Assembly (NCBI RefSeq): GCF_011682175.1
Contig: NZ_WHJG01000038.1
Span: forward strand, 1 to 64,000
Direction: 5' to 3'
Source: Massilia frigida
GTDB lineage: Bacteria > Pseudomonadota > Gammaproteobacteria > Burkholderiales > Burkholderiaceae_D
Length of the DNA stretch: 64,000 bases
Below, one piece after another: positions 49,413 to 58,803 of the stretch (positions are counted from its first letter, which is position 1; each line of letters starts with the position of its first letter). The translations under genes were made by a program, and so were the position numbers. The notes under the pieces are model-generated. The model was not told where the DNA came from. It made no database searches and saw only the letters and a list, made by a program, of their open reading frames with translations.

Positions 49413-51353
49413 TTACTTGAGATAGCGCTCGAACCACGCCACCGTGCGGGCGCGCTGGTCGCGCTGGTGGGCGGGCTTGCGGATCGCGTGGCCTTCGCCA
49501 TCGTAGATCACCAGCGCGGTCGGCGTGCCCATGGCGCGCAAGCCGTGCCAGAACTCCATCGATTGCACCGCCGGCGTTTCGACGTCGCGCTCGCCCACGT
49601 ACAGCAAGGTGGGGGTTTTGGCGGCCTTGATCGATTCGATCGGCGAGGCGGCCCGGTACGCGGCCGGGTCGTCGTAGGCCGAGGCGCCGAAGAAGGGAAT
49701 CATCCACTGGTCGATACCGTTCTGGCCGTAGTAGCTGATCCAGTTGGCGATGCCGGCGCCGGCCACCGCAGCCTTGAAGCGGTCGCTGTGGGTGACGCCC
49801 CACATGGTCATGAAGCCGCCGTAGGAGTGTCCCATCAAGCCAAGGCGGCCGGCGTCCACCGGCGCCAGCTTCAGCACGGCGTCGACGCCGGCCAGGATGT
49901 CGCGCCAGTCGCCGCCGCCGAAATCGCGCTTGTTGGCGCTGCTGAAGGCCATGCCCTGGCCAAAGCTGCCGCGCGGATTGGGCAGGAACACGTAGTAGCC
50001 CTTGCGCGCCAGGTCGCGCAGCAACGGGTTGGCTTGTTCGCCGTCGGAGACGAAGCGCGGCGAGGCGGCCGATGCGGGTCCGCCATGCACCTGCACCACC
50101 ATCGGATATTTTTTACCCGGCTCGGTCGCCAGCGGCGCGAGCAGCCAGCCCTGCATGTTGAAGCCCTCGTTGCTCCATTCGACGCTGGTGGCGCGCACCT
50201 GTGGCGCGAAGGCGTCGTTGTCGCGCGTGATGGCGGCCAGCTGCGGCAGGCGTCCGGCGACGATGCGCGGCGCGCGTGTGAAGTCTTCATGCACGGAGGC
50301 GGCGATGGCGCCATCGGCGCTGAAGACGAAGCGTCCCTGGCGCGCGCCGGCCGCGCCGACGGCGCCCGACCACAGGGTGCGCGTGCTGCGTTTGGCCGGG
50401 TCGATGCCCAGCACCGCGTGCGCGCTGCCGACCAGCGCCGAGGCGAGCAGCTGCCTGCCCTGCCAGGCCAGCCCGTTGAAGGAGCCGGCGAAGCGCGGGG
50501 TGACGTTGTGCGGCTCGCCGCCCGTCAGCGGCACGGTATAGACGTCGCCGCCGACCGCGCCGAAGTCGCTCATGAGGCCTCCGATGAAAGCCACGCTGCG
50601 CCCGTCGGGCGAGACGCGCGGGATCGTCATTTGCATCCTGGGGGCGGCCAGCACGCGCAGTGCGCCGCTGGCGGCGTCCACGTGACCCAAGGTGGCAACC
50701 CACCAGTTGTTGTCGCCGTTGCCCTTGGCGCTGGTGACGGCGAAGCCTTTGCCGTCCGGGGTCCAGTCGTATTCGTAAATGTAGCTGTCGGACGGAGAGA
50801 GCATGGCCAGTTCGCCGCCGTGCGCGGCAACAAGGGCGAGGCGCTGGGCGTCGTCCTGCGTGCCGATTTCGCCGATCTGGCGCGCACCCGCTTCGACCGC
50901 ACCGGCGAGCTTTTTCGCGCCCGGGGTGGCCAGCAGCGAAAGCAGTTTGCCGTCCGGCGACCAGCGCACGCTGCTGGCCACGCCCTTGAGCGAGGCGACC
51001 GGCATGGCGCCCGCGGCGCCGGCGACGTAGACGGTGGCGCTGCCGGCCCTGGCGTCGGCGCTGATGAAGGCCAGCGATTGGCGGTCGGGCGACCAGGCGG
51101 GATGGTCGTAGGTGCAAGTGGCGCAGGGGTCGTACTGGGCCAGGATGGCGCCGCTGGCGGCGTCGCGCACGACCACGATGGCGTGCGGGCGCAGCGGCAG
51201 GCCGCCCGGGTCGAGCGATTCGAGGGCGGCGATGCGCTTGCCGTCAGCGCTGATGGCCAGGCCGCGATAGTCGCGCAGGGCGGCAGGTTCGGCGGCCAGG
51301 GCGGGAGCGCTGGCCAGCATGGCGGAGAACAGGACTGTGTGCAGGTGTGCCAT
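49413..51353 (-). CDS. S9 family prolyl oligopeptidase-like serine peptidase
   Basis: 646 residues. Signal peptide 1-21 (ASAPALA). A WD/beta-propeller-like region (about 35-370) contains repeated DG.SVAFI and SPDGK blades (TCTYDHPAWSPDRQSLAF, VRWSPDGKLLSLL). The alpha/beta-hydrolase domain (about 390-646) has nucleophile Ser in GLMGHSYGGFMTMWG, Asp near RDVETPAVQS and His in DGEGHAIRKPAHQRD. Such periplasmic enzymes cut dipeptides or acyl-peptides from N-termini. The start at 51353 gives the signal peptide; the ribosome site is weak. It may share a transcript with the upstream GNAT gene. Confidence 0.9.
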   Translation of the reverse strand: MAHLHTVLFSAMLASAPALAAEPAALRDYRGLAISADGKRIAALESLDPGGLPLRPHAIVVVRDAASGAILAQYDPCATCTYDHPAWSPDRQSLAFISADARAGSATVYVAGAAGAMPVASLKGVASSVRWSPDGKLLSLLATPGAKKLAGAVEAGARQIGEIGTQDDAQRLALVAAHGGELAMLSPSDSYIYEYDWTPDGKGFAVTSAKGNGDNNWWVATLGHVDAASGALRVLAAPRMQMTIPRVSPDGRSVAFIGGLMSDFGAVGGDVYTVPLTGGEPHNVTPRFAGSFNGLAWQGRQLLASALVGSAHAVLGIDPAKRSTRTLWSGAVGAAGARQGRFVFSADGAIAASVHEDFTRAPRIVAGRLPQLAAITRDNDAFAPQVRATSVEWSNEGFNMQGWLLAPLATEPGKKYPMVVQVHGGPASAASPRFVSDGEQANPLLRDLARKGYYVFLPNPRGSFGQGMAFSSANKRDFGGGDWRDILAGVDAVLKLAPVDAGRLGLMGHSYGGFMTMWGVTHSDRFKAAVAGAGIANWISYYGQNGIDQWMIPFFGASAYDDPAAYRAASPIESIKAAKTPTLLYVGERDVETPAVQSMEFWHGLRAMGTPTALVIYDGEGHAIRKPAHQRDQRARTVAWFERYLK

Positions 51354-51427
51354 GGGCGTGCTTTTGTGTGTGAACGACTGGATCGACTGGCACCGTGCCC
51401 GCATGCCAGACCTGACAGCGGCTGGAC

Positions 51428-51901
51428 TTACACGGCGGGCGGGGCGGCGCCGTCGAGGCGGATTTCGGCATACATTTCGCCCTCCTCGTCCAGCCCGGTT
51501 TCGACGAAACCCAGGCTGGCGTAGAAGTTCTTTGCCGTCGGATTGGTCGGCCAGTAGCAAATCTGGATCACTGTCGCATCCGGACGGCTGCGGATTTCGT
51601 CGAGCACCAGGCCAATGGCGCGCCGTCCGTAGCCTTTGCCCTGTTCGCCGCTGTCGACCATGAAGCGGTAGATCGCGTATGCGCCCGGCTGGCCATCGTC
51701 CGCCAGCGACACGTACATCAGGAATCCGATCGGCTTGTCGTCGAGATAGATGGCGCGCGTGAAGAAGCTGTCGCGGTAGAAGCTTGCTTGCGCGATCGAA
51801 TAGGCGTTGCTGGCGAGGTAGTCTTGCTGCTGCGGGAGCAAGGGCAGCTCGATGATGGCATCGAAATTGTCTTCAGTTACAGCTCGCAGGGTAATTGTCA
51901 T
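51428..51901 (-). CDS. GNAT family N-acetyltransferase, spermidine-type
   Basis: 157 residues. Acetyl-CoA loop EQGKGYGRRAIGLVLDEI with the Q/RxxGxG/A pattern, then CYWPTNPTAKNFYASLGFVETG and a strand ending GEMYAEIRL. The layout resembles PaiA/BltD-like polyamine acetyltransferases; substrate identity is inference. Lies 85 bp downstream of ribE. Confidence 0.85.
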   Translation of the reverse strand: MTITLRAVTEDNFDAIIELPLLPQQQDYLASNAYSIAQASFYRDSFFTRAIYLDDKPIGFLMYVSLADDGQPGAYAIYRFMVDSGEQGKGYGRRAIGLVLDEIRSRPDATVIQICYWPTNPTAKNFYASLGFVETGLDEEGEMYAEIRLDGAAPPAV

Positions 51902-51986
51902 CGGCGGCTTTTGGTTGCGCTGGAGCGCGGTTGAACGAAGCGGAAGCGGCGCGGCCGCGTGGGCCGGCCGCCGGGAGTGAGGCCGG

Positions 51987-52616
51987 TCAGGCCTTGCCGA
52001 CCGACAGCATGCGCTCGACGTAGCGGGCGATCAGGTCGATTTCCAGGTTGACCTTGCTGCCTGCACGCAAATGCTTGAGCGTAGTGGCGGAAATCGTGTG
52101 CGGAATCAGGTTGATCGAGAAACGGCACAGCTTGCCCGATGCGGCATCCAGGTCTTCCACCCGGTTGACCGTGAGCGAGACGCCGTTGATGACGACCGAG
52201 CCCTTGAAGGCGAGGAATTTGGCCAGGTCGTGCGGGGCGTCGATGACCAGTTCCCACGATTCGCCCACGGCCTCGAAGCGGTGTACCTGCCCCAGTCCGT
52301 CGACGTGGCCCGACACCAGGTGGCCGCCCAGGCGCTCGGCCAGGGTCAGCGCTTTTTCGAGGTTGACTTCGCCGGGCGCGTCGAGGCCGACCGTGCAGTT
52401 GAGGCTTTCGCGCGAGACGTCGACGCTGAAGGCGGCATCTGTCTTGGCGACCACGGTCATGCAAGCGCCGTTGATGGCGATCGAGTCGCCCAGGGCGACA
52501 TCGGCCAGCGGCAGGCCGCCGGCATCGATGTCGAGCCGGACGCCCGCCTCAAGGCCGCCTTCGAGTGCCTGGACGGAGCTGATCTTGCCGACGGCGGCGA
52601 CGATTCCTGTAAACAT
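51987..52616 (-). CDS. ribE: Riboflavin synthase alpha subunit
   Basis: 209 residues with the internal duplication typical of the enzyme. Begins MFTGIVAAVGKISSV (active-site FTGIV), contains LGDSIAINGACMTVV and the second-barrel GSVVINGVSLTVN. It dismutates two lumazines to riboflavin. Six bases after ribD; last step of the pathway encoded at this locus. Confidence 0.97.
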   Translation of the reverse strand: MFTGIVAAVGKISSVQALEGGLEAGVRLDIDAGGLPLADVALGDSIAINGACMTVVAKTDAAFSVDVSRESLNCTVGLDAPGEVNLEKALTLAERLGGHLVSGHVDGLGQVHRFEAVGESWELVIDAPHDLAKFLAFKGSVVINGVSLTVNRVEDLDAASGKLCRFSINLIPHTISATTLKHLRAGSKVNLEIDLIARYVERMLSVGKA

Positions 52617-52622
52617 GCTGGT

Positions 52623-53726
52623 CTATTCCTTGGTGTGGGTAAAGCGGGCGAGGATGCGCAGATCCTCGCCCAGCGGGTGAACGTTATGAAAGCGCAGGCG
52701 TTGTTGCTGGTCGAGGCTGCTCAAGGCGGGCAGCGCGAACATGCCCTGGGCTTCGCCGAGCAGGCTCGGCGCCAGGTAGACGAGCAATTCGTCGACGCAG
52801 CCCTCGCGGATCATCGATCCGCCCAGCTTGGCGCCGGCTTCGACGTGCAGTTCGTTGATGTCGCGCCGGCCCAGTTCGCGCATCAGGGGCGGCAGGTCGA
52901 CCTTGCCGGCTTCGTTGGGCAGCAGGATGACGTCGTGGCCGGCGGCGCGCAGCACGGCTTCCCGGGCGGGATCGGGCACGGCGGCCACGATCCAGCAGGG
53001 GGCGCCGGCCAGCACGCGGGCGGCGGGATCGATCTCGAGCCGGCTATCGACGATGATGCGGCGCGGCTGGCGCGGTGTATCGACGCCGCGCACGGTCAGT
53101 TGCGGGTCGTCGGCCTTGACGGTGCCGATGCCGGTGAGAATGGCGCAGGCGCGCGCGCGCCAGGCGTGGCCGTCGGCACGCGCCTCGGGTCCGGTAATCC
53201 ATTGGCTGGCGCCATTGTGCAGGGCGGTCATGCCGTCGAGGCTGGCGGCGGTCTTGAGGCGGACCCAGGGAACGCCGCGCTGCATGCGCGACAGGAAGCC
53301 GACATTGAGTTCGCGCGCTTCGGCCTCATGCAAGCCGGCACTGACGGCGATACCGGCGGCAGCCAGCTTGGCCAGCCCCTGGCCCGCGACCAGGGGATTG
53401 GGGTCGACCATGGCGGCGACCACGCGGCCCAGGCCGGCCCGCACCAGGGCGTCGGAGCATGGCGGGGTGCGCCCGTAATGGTTGCACGGTTCCAGGGTGA
53501 CGTAAGCGGTGGCGCCGCGCACGTCGTGGTCACGGGCCTCGGCGTCGCGCAGGGCCTCGATTTCGGCGTGGGCCTGGCCTGCCGGTTGCGTGTGCCCGGC
53601 GCCGATCACCACGCCGTCGCGCACGATGACGCAGCCGACCCTCGGATTGGGCGAGGTCGTGTACAGCCCTTTGGCAGCCCAGTCGAGGGCCAGTGTCATG
53701 GCGGCAGAATCGGTAAGTAGTTGCAC
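52623..53726 (-). CDS. ribD: Bifunctional riboflavin deaminase/reductase RibD
   Basis: 367 residues. Deaminase domain (1-145): YTTSPNPRVGCVIV, zinc ligands in AGQAHAEIEAL (HAE) and TLEPCNHYGRTPPCSDALVRAGL (PCxxxxxxPPC); reductase domain (about 150-367): WVRLKTAASLDGMTAL, ITGPEARAD, and the late VEAGAKLGGSMI with LVYLAPSLLG. The GTG at 53726 was chosen because it lies before the usual M.LALDWAAKGL and has GGGAT upstream; the ATG at 53699 is an alternative. Forms ribD-ribE, separate from the ribBX-ribH locus. Confidence 0.93.
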   Translation of the reverse strand: MQLLTDSAAMTLALDWAAKGLYTTSPNPRVGCVIVRDGVVIGAGHTQPAGQAHAEIEALRDAEARDHDVRGATAYVTLEPCNHYGRTPPCSDALVRAGLGRVVAAMVDPNPLVAGQGLAKLAAAGIAVSAGLHEAEARELNVGFLSRMQRGVPWVRLKTAASLDGMTALHNGASQWITGPEARADGHAWRARACAILTGIGTVKADDPQLTVRGVDTPRQPRRIIVDSRLEIDPAARVLAGAPCWIVAAVPDPAREAVLRAAGHDVILLPNEAGKVDLPPLMRELGRRDINELHVEAGAKLGGSMIREGCVDELLVYLAPSLLGEAQGMFALPALSSLDQQQRLRFHNVHPLGEDLRILARFTHTKE

Positions 53727-53787
53727 GGATATCCCAGCGTAAATGGCTGACCGAGATTTTACGCCAAGACAGGCATTCCCGCCCGCC

Positions 53788-53934
53788 GGGTGCACTGGCG
53801 GCAACGCTGGGTGCACCGGCGGCAACGCCGGGTGCACTGGTGGCAACGCTGGGCGCACTGGTGGCAACGCCGGGTGCACTGGTGGCAACGCTGGGCGCAC
53901 TGGTGGCAACGCTGGGCGCACTGGTGGCAACGCT
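53788..53934. repeat. 21-bp minisatellite, seven copies
   Basis: Seven head-to-tail 21-bp units starting GGGTGCACTGG or GGGCGCACTGG and ending GGCAACGCT or GGCAACGCC, with only four variable positions. It lies in the 224-bp gap between fimT (stop 53951) and ribD (start 53726). Reading frames stay open on both strands because 21 is divisible by three, but no gene start makes use of them. Confidence 0.92.
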
Positions 53935-53950
53935 GGCCGACCGGAACTGG

Positions 53951-54520
53951 CTAAGGCCCCTCCTCTTCGCCGGCGCAGTCGGCGCCATCGCGCGCGGGGT
54001 CGCACACGCGGGCGCGGCCGAGCATATTGATCTTGATGCGGCGCGTCTGCCCGTCCTGGAACAGCGAGAGCGTTCCCCAGCGCGCGGCGGCGCTGCTGGC
54101 CGCGCTGCAACTGCGTCCGGCAGGGTTGTAGGCCAGGTAGTCAGGCAATTTCTGGCTGCTGAACACGGCGCTGACCACGATGCCGTTACCGACCGGGCCG
54201 TGCATGGAAATCAGTTCGTCGGCGGCGCCGGGACGGCGGTCGGCGTCGCGGTCGACAAATGTTACCCAGCCCAGGCTCCAGTCGGCGCCGCCAGGATCGG
54301 CCGGCGCCAGCATGACGCGCTGGCCGCGCGCCATGGCTTGCGTGCGGGTCAGGCCGATGGCGCCGGCGAGGTCGTTCACCGCCGCGTTGAGCCGGTAGTG
54401 GCGCAGCAGCGCGCGCATGTCCGGCATGACGACGGCGAGCACGATGGCGGCGATGCACAGCACCGTCATCAGCTCGACCAGCGAGAAGGCAGGCACGCGG
54501 CCCGCCCGGGCATGGTTCAT
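53951..54520 (-). CDS. GspH/FimT-type minor pseudopilin
   Basis: 189 residues. Short leader then the prepilin cleavage/methylation motif PAFSLVELMTVLCIAAIVLAVVMP, where cleavage would release F at +1 and E5 (VE) is present. The globular domain has LARTQAMARGQRV-like order (LTRTQAMARGQRVMLAP) and a C-terminal CD..ADC pair. Functions at the pilus tip as part of the priming complex. Its start overlaps the pilE-like stop by four bases; last gene of the leftward pilus operon. Confidence 0.88.
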   Translation of the reverse strand: MNHARAGRVPAFSLVELMTVLCIAAIVLAVVMPDMRALLRHYRLNAAVNDLAGAIGLTRTQAMARGQRVMLAPADPGGADWSLGWVTFVDRDADRRPGAADELISMHGPVGNGIVVSAVFSSQKLPDYLAYNPAGRSCSAASSAAARWGTLSLFQDGQTRRIKINMLGRARVCDPARDGADCAGEEEGP

Positions 54521-54966
54521 GGCCAGCAGCCAGCGGCGCTGCCGCTGGCCGTGTGTTCGCCCATGCTGCTGAGCGTCAAGGTTTTGCAATCGCCATCGCG
54601 GAAGGTGGAGTCGACCCGGTCGGTGCCGGGAATGGCTTCGATGATGATGCAGCGCGTAATCGGCTGTCCCTCGCAGGCGTGCCCGCGCAACTCGTAGGCG
54701 CTGGACTTGGCGCTGCCGCCGGACCACCACTTGAAGTATCCCTGCTCCGGGTTGCCGGCGTCGGCCGAGAACGCCAGGTAGCGGTTGTGCTGGGTGAAAT
54801 AGCGCTCCTGCTTTTGCATCAGTTCCAGCAGGACCGCCTGGGCTTCGGCGCGGCGCGCCTTGATGATGAAGTCCTGGTAGCCGGGATAGGCCAGCGCGGC
54901 CAGTACGACGACGATCGTCATCACGATCATCGTTTCGATCAGGGTAAAGCCTTGACTGCGTTTCAT
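54517..54966 (-). CDS. Type IV pilin-like protein (PilE/ComP type)
   Basis: 149 residues. Prepilin peptide MKRSQG followed by FTLIETMIVMTIVVVLAALAYPGYQ (Glu5 present; N-methylphenylalanine site). Globular part has two or three Cys pairs (HACE, TRC, GDC, GCW) and the PilE-style ARRAEAQAVLLELMQKQERYFTQH helix. Shorter than the major pilin and located after pilY1, so it is the accessory PilE/FimU-like pilin of the tip complex rather than the main subunit. Confidence 0.88.
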   Translation of the reverse strand: MKRSQGFTLIETMIVMTIVVVLAALAYPGYQDFIIKARRAEAQAVLLELMQKQERYFTQHNRYLAFSADAGNPEQGYFKWWSGGSAKSSAYELRGHACEGQPITRCIIIEAIPGTDRVDSTFRDGDCKTLTLSSMGEHTASGSAAGCWP

Positions 54967-54990
54967 AGCCGACTCCCTTCGCTCAAGTGA

Positions 54991-57900
54991 TTATTTTTTC
55001 TTGCTCGCGTCGTGCAGGTCTTGCCAGTTGGGTATTTCGCGCCAGCCCAGGCGGCGCGACGGGAACCGGACGACGACCTGCTGCGCCGGCGCAGCCTTGC
55101 CGCCTTCCTGCGCACGCACGATGGCGTAGGTGTGGGCCGCCTCGGCGCGTCCGGTGGCCGTGCGCACGCCCGTGCTGGCGCTCATTACAATCATCATCGG
55201 CGCCACGCCGGCCAGGGCGGTGTAGCGCTCGCCCGTGCTTTCCCCGGAGCGGGCCAGGCCGTCGGCGCCGATGGCGAAGCCGCTCAGCGCGTCGATCACA
55301 TAGCTGCGCGACGCTGGCGCGGTGCACAGGTCGGCGCCGGGCAGCAAGGTGTCGACGATCAGCGTTCCAGCCCTGGACAGCGGGCTGCCGGCGACCCGTT
55401 CGCCGTCCAGCGCGGTCTGGGGGAAATCGAAAAACCAGCCCAGGGCAGCGGCCGGCCCGCCCAGCTCGGCATGCGCGCCCGTGACCGCGTAGCGCGCCGT
55501 GCCGGTCAGGGTGCGCGGCACAAGCCGGGCGCGCGACAGCGGCGGAGACGGCTTGCCAGCAACATCGTGCACGGCGTAAAACGATTGCGGCAGGAAACTG
55601 CTGCGCTGGGTATCGGCCAGTTCGAGGAATTTGCCGGTGCCGAACAGGACCAGGTAGCCGCCGCCGGGAGCGAACACAACGCGGGGCGCGTGCGCGATGG
55701 GCTGGCGCCGGCCACCCGCGTCGCGCGCGTCGAACAGGGGCGAGACGGCCGAGCCCCATGGCGCCGGCCCGCTGAAATCGACACGCCACAGCCGCCCCTG
55801 CAAGTCGCCAGCGTAGGCGTGGCGCACACTGGCGTCGCCCGCCATGGCCAGCGCCGGGGGCGACAGCGCGTTGGCCAGTGCCGGGTCGGACGCCGGGGCG
55901 TCGAAGCGGTAGTAATTGACGCCGCGCCGCCAGCGCTGCGAGGCCGGCTTGTCGGGCGCGAGCAGGAACAGCGCACCGTCGCCATCGGCGCTGCCGTTGT
56001 TGACGCCGCTGGCCACGACGACAAAGTCGCGGTACTGGGGCACGCCCTCCCTGACGGCGGTGCGAAAGCGCGCGACCAGCGGCGGCGCGGCCACGTGGCC
56101 CATGGCCGGGTCGTCGCGCTCGGTAAACTCCCACAGCGCGCCCAGGCCGGCCTGGAAGGCGGACGGGTCGGAGATATCGAGCGCAAACACACCGCGCGCG
56201 CCCATGCCCATGCCGGACGCGAGAATGGTACGCCAGCGCCCGTCCACCAGCGCTTCGCCGCTACCGGCGCTGGCGTCGACATAAGGCCGGTGGCGGTAGC
56301 CCGGACTGGCGAGCAGCGGCAGCGCCGGCAATAGCGCATTGGGCACGTAGGCGAACAGTTCGGCGCCGCTGGCCGCGTCGAAGGCGTGCAGCATGCCGTC
56401 GTTGGCACCGACGTAGGCCACGCTGCGCCGCGCCTGGTGGCGCCGGTGGAAATCGGCATACGCCGGGTCGGAACGCGATGCCGGCGGCGGGCCGACCAGC
56501 AAGGGCACGCTGTGAACGATGTCGCCGAGCACGCCCGCGCGGCGACGGAACACGCCGCCCGGGCGCCCTGCTTCCCTGCCGCGTTCGCCGCGCAGGAAGG
56601 CGGTGCGCGCTTCGCCCAGTCCGTCCGCCGCGCCACCGGCAAGGGGAACGTCGAGCAGCGTGCGCGATTCCTGCGGAAGGCTGGGCCATTCAAAAGGAAT
56701 CGTGACCGTCTTGTCCGGCCGGTAGTCCAGCGTGTAGATCTTGCGCGCCGCCGGGTTCAAGGGCGGCAGCGGCGGAACCGCGCCGGCATTCCCGCCCAGC
56801 AGGTCGGATGCGTCCCAGTCCGGGGCCGGCGCGATGGCCGGCTCGCCGCCCTTGCCGATGGCTAGCGCGTGGCGTTGCAGGCTGCCGCTACCGGTCGCCA
56901 GATCATGGCTGGCCTGGAGGATGTAGCTGCGTCCCTTGCTTACCGGGCTGGCGACGGCGGCGCCTGGCGTCGCGCCGCCACTTGCGCCGGCAGCGGCGAA
57001 CAGGGCGTCGATGGCGGGACCGATCGCCTGCGCGTCCCTGGCGGCAAAAAAGCCCGCCGGACTGCTGCCGTCGGCGCTCCATTCGGTATTGTCGTGCCGC
57101 TCGCCGCTGGTGATGAAGGGATTGCCATCGTCGTTGCGGTCGTTGAAGGCGCCGTATTTGGCGGCCAGGTAAAGCGCGCTGGCGTCCTTGCCCGCCGCCT
57201 TGCCCGATGCAGCGCCGAGTTCTAGCGCGATGCTGCTGACCGTGACCGGCTTGTCGCGCCGGATCGGGTTGGTGTGCGCCCAGTAGGCCGCGCCTGCCAG
57301 ATACAGGCTGCCCGCGCCGTCGGGGCCGTCGTTGCGCAGGTCGAGCCCGCTCAAGTCCGGCCTGGGCGTGCCATTGCCGAAAGCGCCGCTGCGGTCGGCT
57401 TCCATGTCGCCCACGCGGCGGGTGGCCTGCATGACGTCGAAGCGAACCGGCCCGAAGGTGTCGGCGGCGCGCGCGGCATCGTTGCCGTCAGTCCGGGTGT
57501 TGCCGGGCACATGGCGGTCGTCGATGAAGGCGGCGTGGCCGATGGTGGCGATCACATTGCGCTGGCAGGCGGCGCCGACCGGATCGGCCCGGCTCGACCA
57601 TGCCGGCAAGCCATCGCCGGGCGCGGCGGCAGTGCCCGGTTCGCGCCCCTGCAAATAGCGCAGGGCTTCGTCATACAGTTCTGCCCCGGGATCGCTGGCG
57701 GCGTAGCTGCCGGCAGTGGCAGGCTGGCTCCTGCCCGCCAGGTTGACGGACATGATCGTGCCGCTGGCCGCGCCGCTGCCCCGGTCGGGATTGGGTACCA
57801 GCACGCCCGTCAAGGCACTCCATTCGGCGCGCTGGTTGGCCTGCGCTTCGTAGCGCGGCGCGTCGAAGGCGGTCTCGCCGATGAACTTGAGCGGCGCGCG

Positions 57901-58803
57901 CAAGACGCCGCCATCGGGCGCCCTCTCCTTCTCGCGCGCGGCGGCCGGGTACGCCATCAGGCCGATGCGCGCCGCCCCCGCATGCCGCTGCAGCGCCCCT
58001 TCCGGCTTGAAGGCGGCCCCGTATGGACGGCACAAGCCGGGCCGGCTGGCGCTGTCGTCGGCGCCGCAGACGCGTACGCGCGCCAGAAATTCGCCATGGA
58101 ACTTGTCGGACACCAGCCGCACGCCTCCGGCGCCGTAACGGGGTGCGTCGCACTTGCTGCCTTTGCTGGTGCCGCTGAACAGCACCCGGTTGCGGCACGA
58201 CACGATGTACAAGTCGGCATTGCCGAACGGGGTCAGCGCCGCACTGTGCGCCGCTGCCAGCTTCTTGCGCGGAAAGTGTCGCGGATGGGCATAGAAATCT
58301 GCGTGCACCGCGCCATCGGGCAGCCACGCGCGCTGCAGCACGGTGATGCCGGGCTCGTCGATGACGCGGTCGCCGCCAGTCAGGCCCAGCCGCACGAGGT
58401 CGAGGGTGGATGCCGTGGCCCAGTTGAGCAGATTGCCGCTGAACCCGGCGCCGCCGCAGCCGTGCTGCGCATCGGCCGGCCCCATGGGCGAAAAATACCC
58501 CTGGCGCTCGTCCAGGTCGGGTTCGCGCACCGAACGCGAGTGCGCCCTGGTCGGGTACAGGTAGCACAGGCGCGGGTTGAAGTAGCCAGGATAGGCTAGC
58601 CCTTCCGCATACTCGCCACGGTAAGCCGCGCCGGCATCCTCGAACGTGAGCGACAGGTTGAGCAGCAGGTTGGGCGGCAAGCGGCCGGGCGCGCCGAGCA
58701 CGCCGTCGGGCAGCACCAGCGGCGGCGCGGCCGATGCCAGGCAGGCGCCGCAGACGAGCACGAGTGCCAGCAGATGGCGACGGCAGGCAGGCAGCGGCCT
58801 CAT
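54991..58803 (-). CDS. pilY1: Type IV pilus tip-associated protein PilY1
   Basis: 1270 residues. Signal peptide 1-25 (ends CLASA). The N-terminal half (about 40-720) begins LPPNLLLNLSLTFEDAGAAYRGEYAEGLAYPGYFNPRLC and has Cys pairs plus a DRNDDGNP acidic loop near residue 535 that could bind calcium. The C-terminal PilY1/PilC beta-propeller (about 750-1240) has AYVGANDGMLHAFDAASG, GRWRTILASGMGMGARGVFALDISDP and VFAPGGGYLVLFGTGKFLEL. No DxSxS MIDAS of a von Willebrand domain is visible. PilY1 sits at the pilus tip and governs extension and adhesion. The start overlaps the pilX stop by four bases. Confidence 0.93.
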   Translation of the reverse strand: MRPLPACRRHLLALVLVCGACLASAAPPLVLPDGVLGAPGRLPPNLLLNLSLTFEDAGAAYRGEYAEGLAYPGYFNPRLCYLYPTRAHSRSVREPDLDERQGYFSPMGPADAQHGCGGAGFSGNLLNWATASTLDLVRLGLTGGDRVIDEPGITVLQRAWLPDGAVHADFYAHPRHFPRKKLAAAHSAALTPFGNADLYIVSCRNRVLFSGTSKGSKCDAPRYGAGGVRLVSDKFHGEFLARVRVCGADDSASRPGLCRPYGAAFKPEGALQRHAGAARIGLMAYPAAAREKERAPDGGVLRAPLKFIGETAFDAPRYEAQANQRAEWSALTGVLVPNPDRGSGAASGTIMSVNLAGRSQPATAGSYAASDPGAELYDEALRYLQGREPGTAAAPGDGLPAWSSRADPVGAACQRNVIATIGHAAFIDDRHVPGNTRTDGNDAARAADTFGPVRFDVMQATRRVGDMEADRSGAFGNGTPRPDLSGLDLRNDGPDGAGSLYLAGAAYWAHTNPIRRDKPVTVSSIALELGAASGKAAGKDASALYLAAKYGAFNDRNDDGNPFITSGERHDNTEWSADGSSPAGFFAARDAQAIGPAIDALFAAAGASGGATPGAAVASPVSKGRSYILQASHDLATGSGSLQRHALAIGKGGEPAIAPAPDWDASDLLGGNAGAVPPLPPLNPAARKIYTLDYRPDKTVTIPFEWPSLPQESRTLLDVPLAGGAADGLGEARTAFLRGERGREAGRPGGVFRRRAGVLGDIVHSVPLLVGPPPASRSDPAYADFHRRHQARRSVAYVGANDGMLHAFDAASGAELFAYVPNALLPALPLLASPGYRHRPYVDASAGSGEALVDGRWRTILASGMGMGARGVFALDISDPSAFQAGLGALWEFTERDDPAMGHVAAPPLVARFRTAVREGVPQYRDFVVVASGVNNGSADGDGALFLLAPDKPASQRWRRGVNYYRFDAPASDPALANALSPPALAMAGDASVRHAYAGDLQGRLWRVDFSGPAPWGSAVSPLFDARDAGGRRQPIAHAPRVVFAPGGGYLVLFGTGKFLELADTQRSSFLPQSFYAVHDVAGKPSPPLSRARLVPRTLTGTARYAVTGAHAELGGPAAALGWFFDFPQTALDGERVAGSPLSRAGTLIVDTLLPGADLCTAPASRSYVIDALSGFAIGADGLARSGESTGERYTALAGVAPMMIVMSASTGVRTATGRAEAAHTYAIVRAQEGGKAAPAQQVVVRFPSRRLGWREIPNWQDLHDASKKK

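Noticed and set aside
53743-54697. Rightward open frames running through the 21-bp minisatellite
   Set aside because: They exist only because the repeat length is a multiple of three; they lack ribosome sites and run antisense to fimT.
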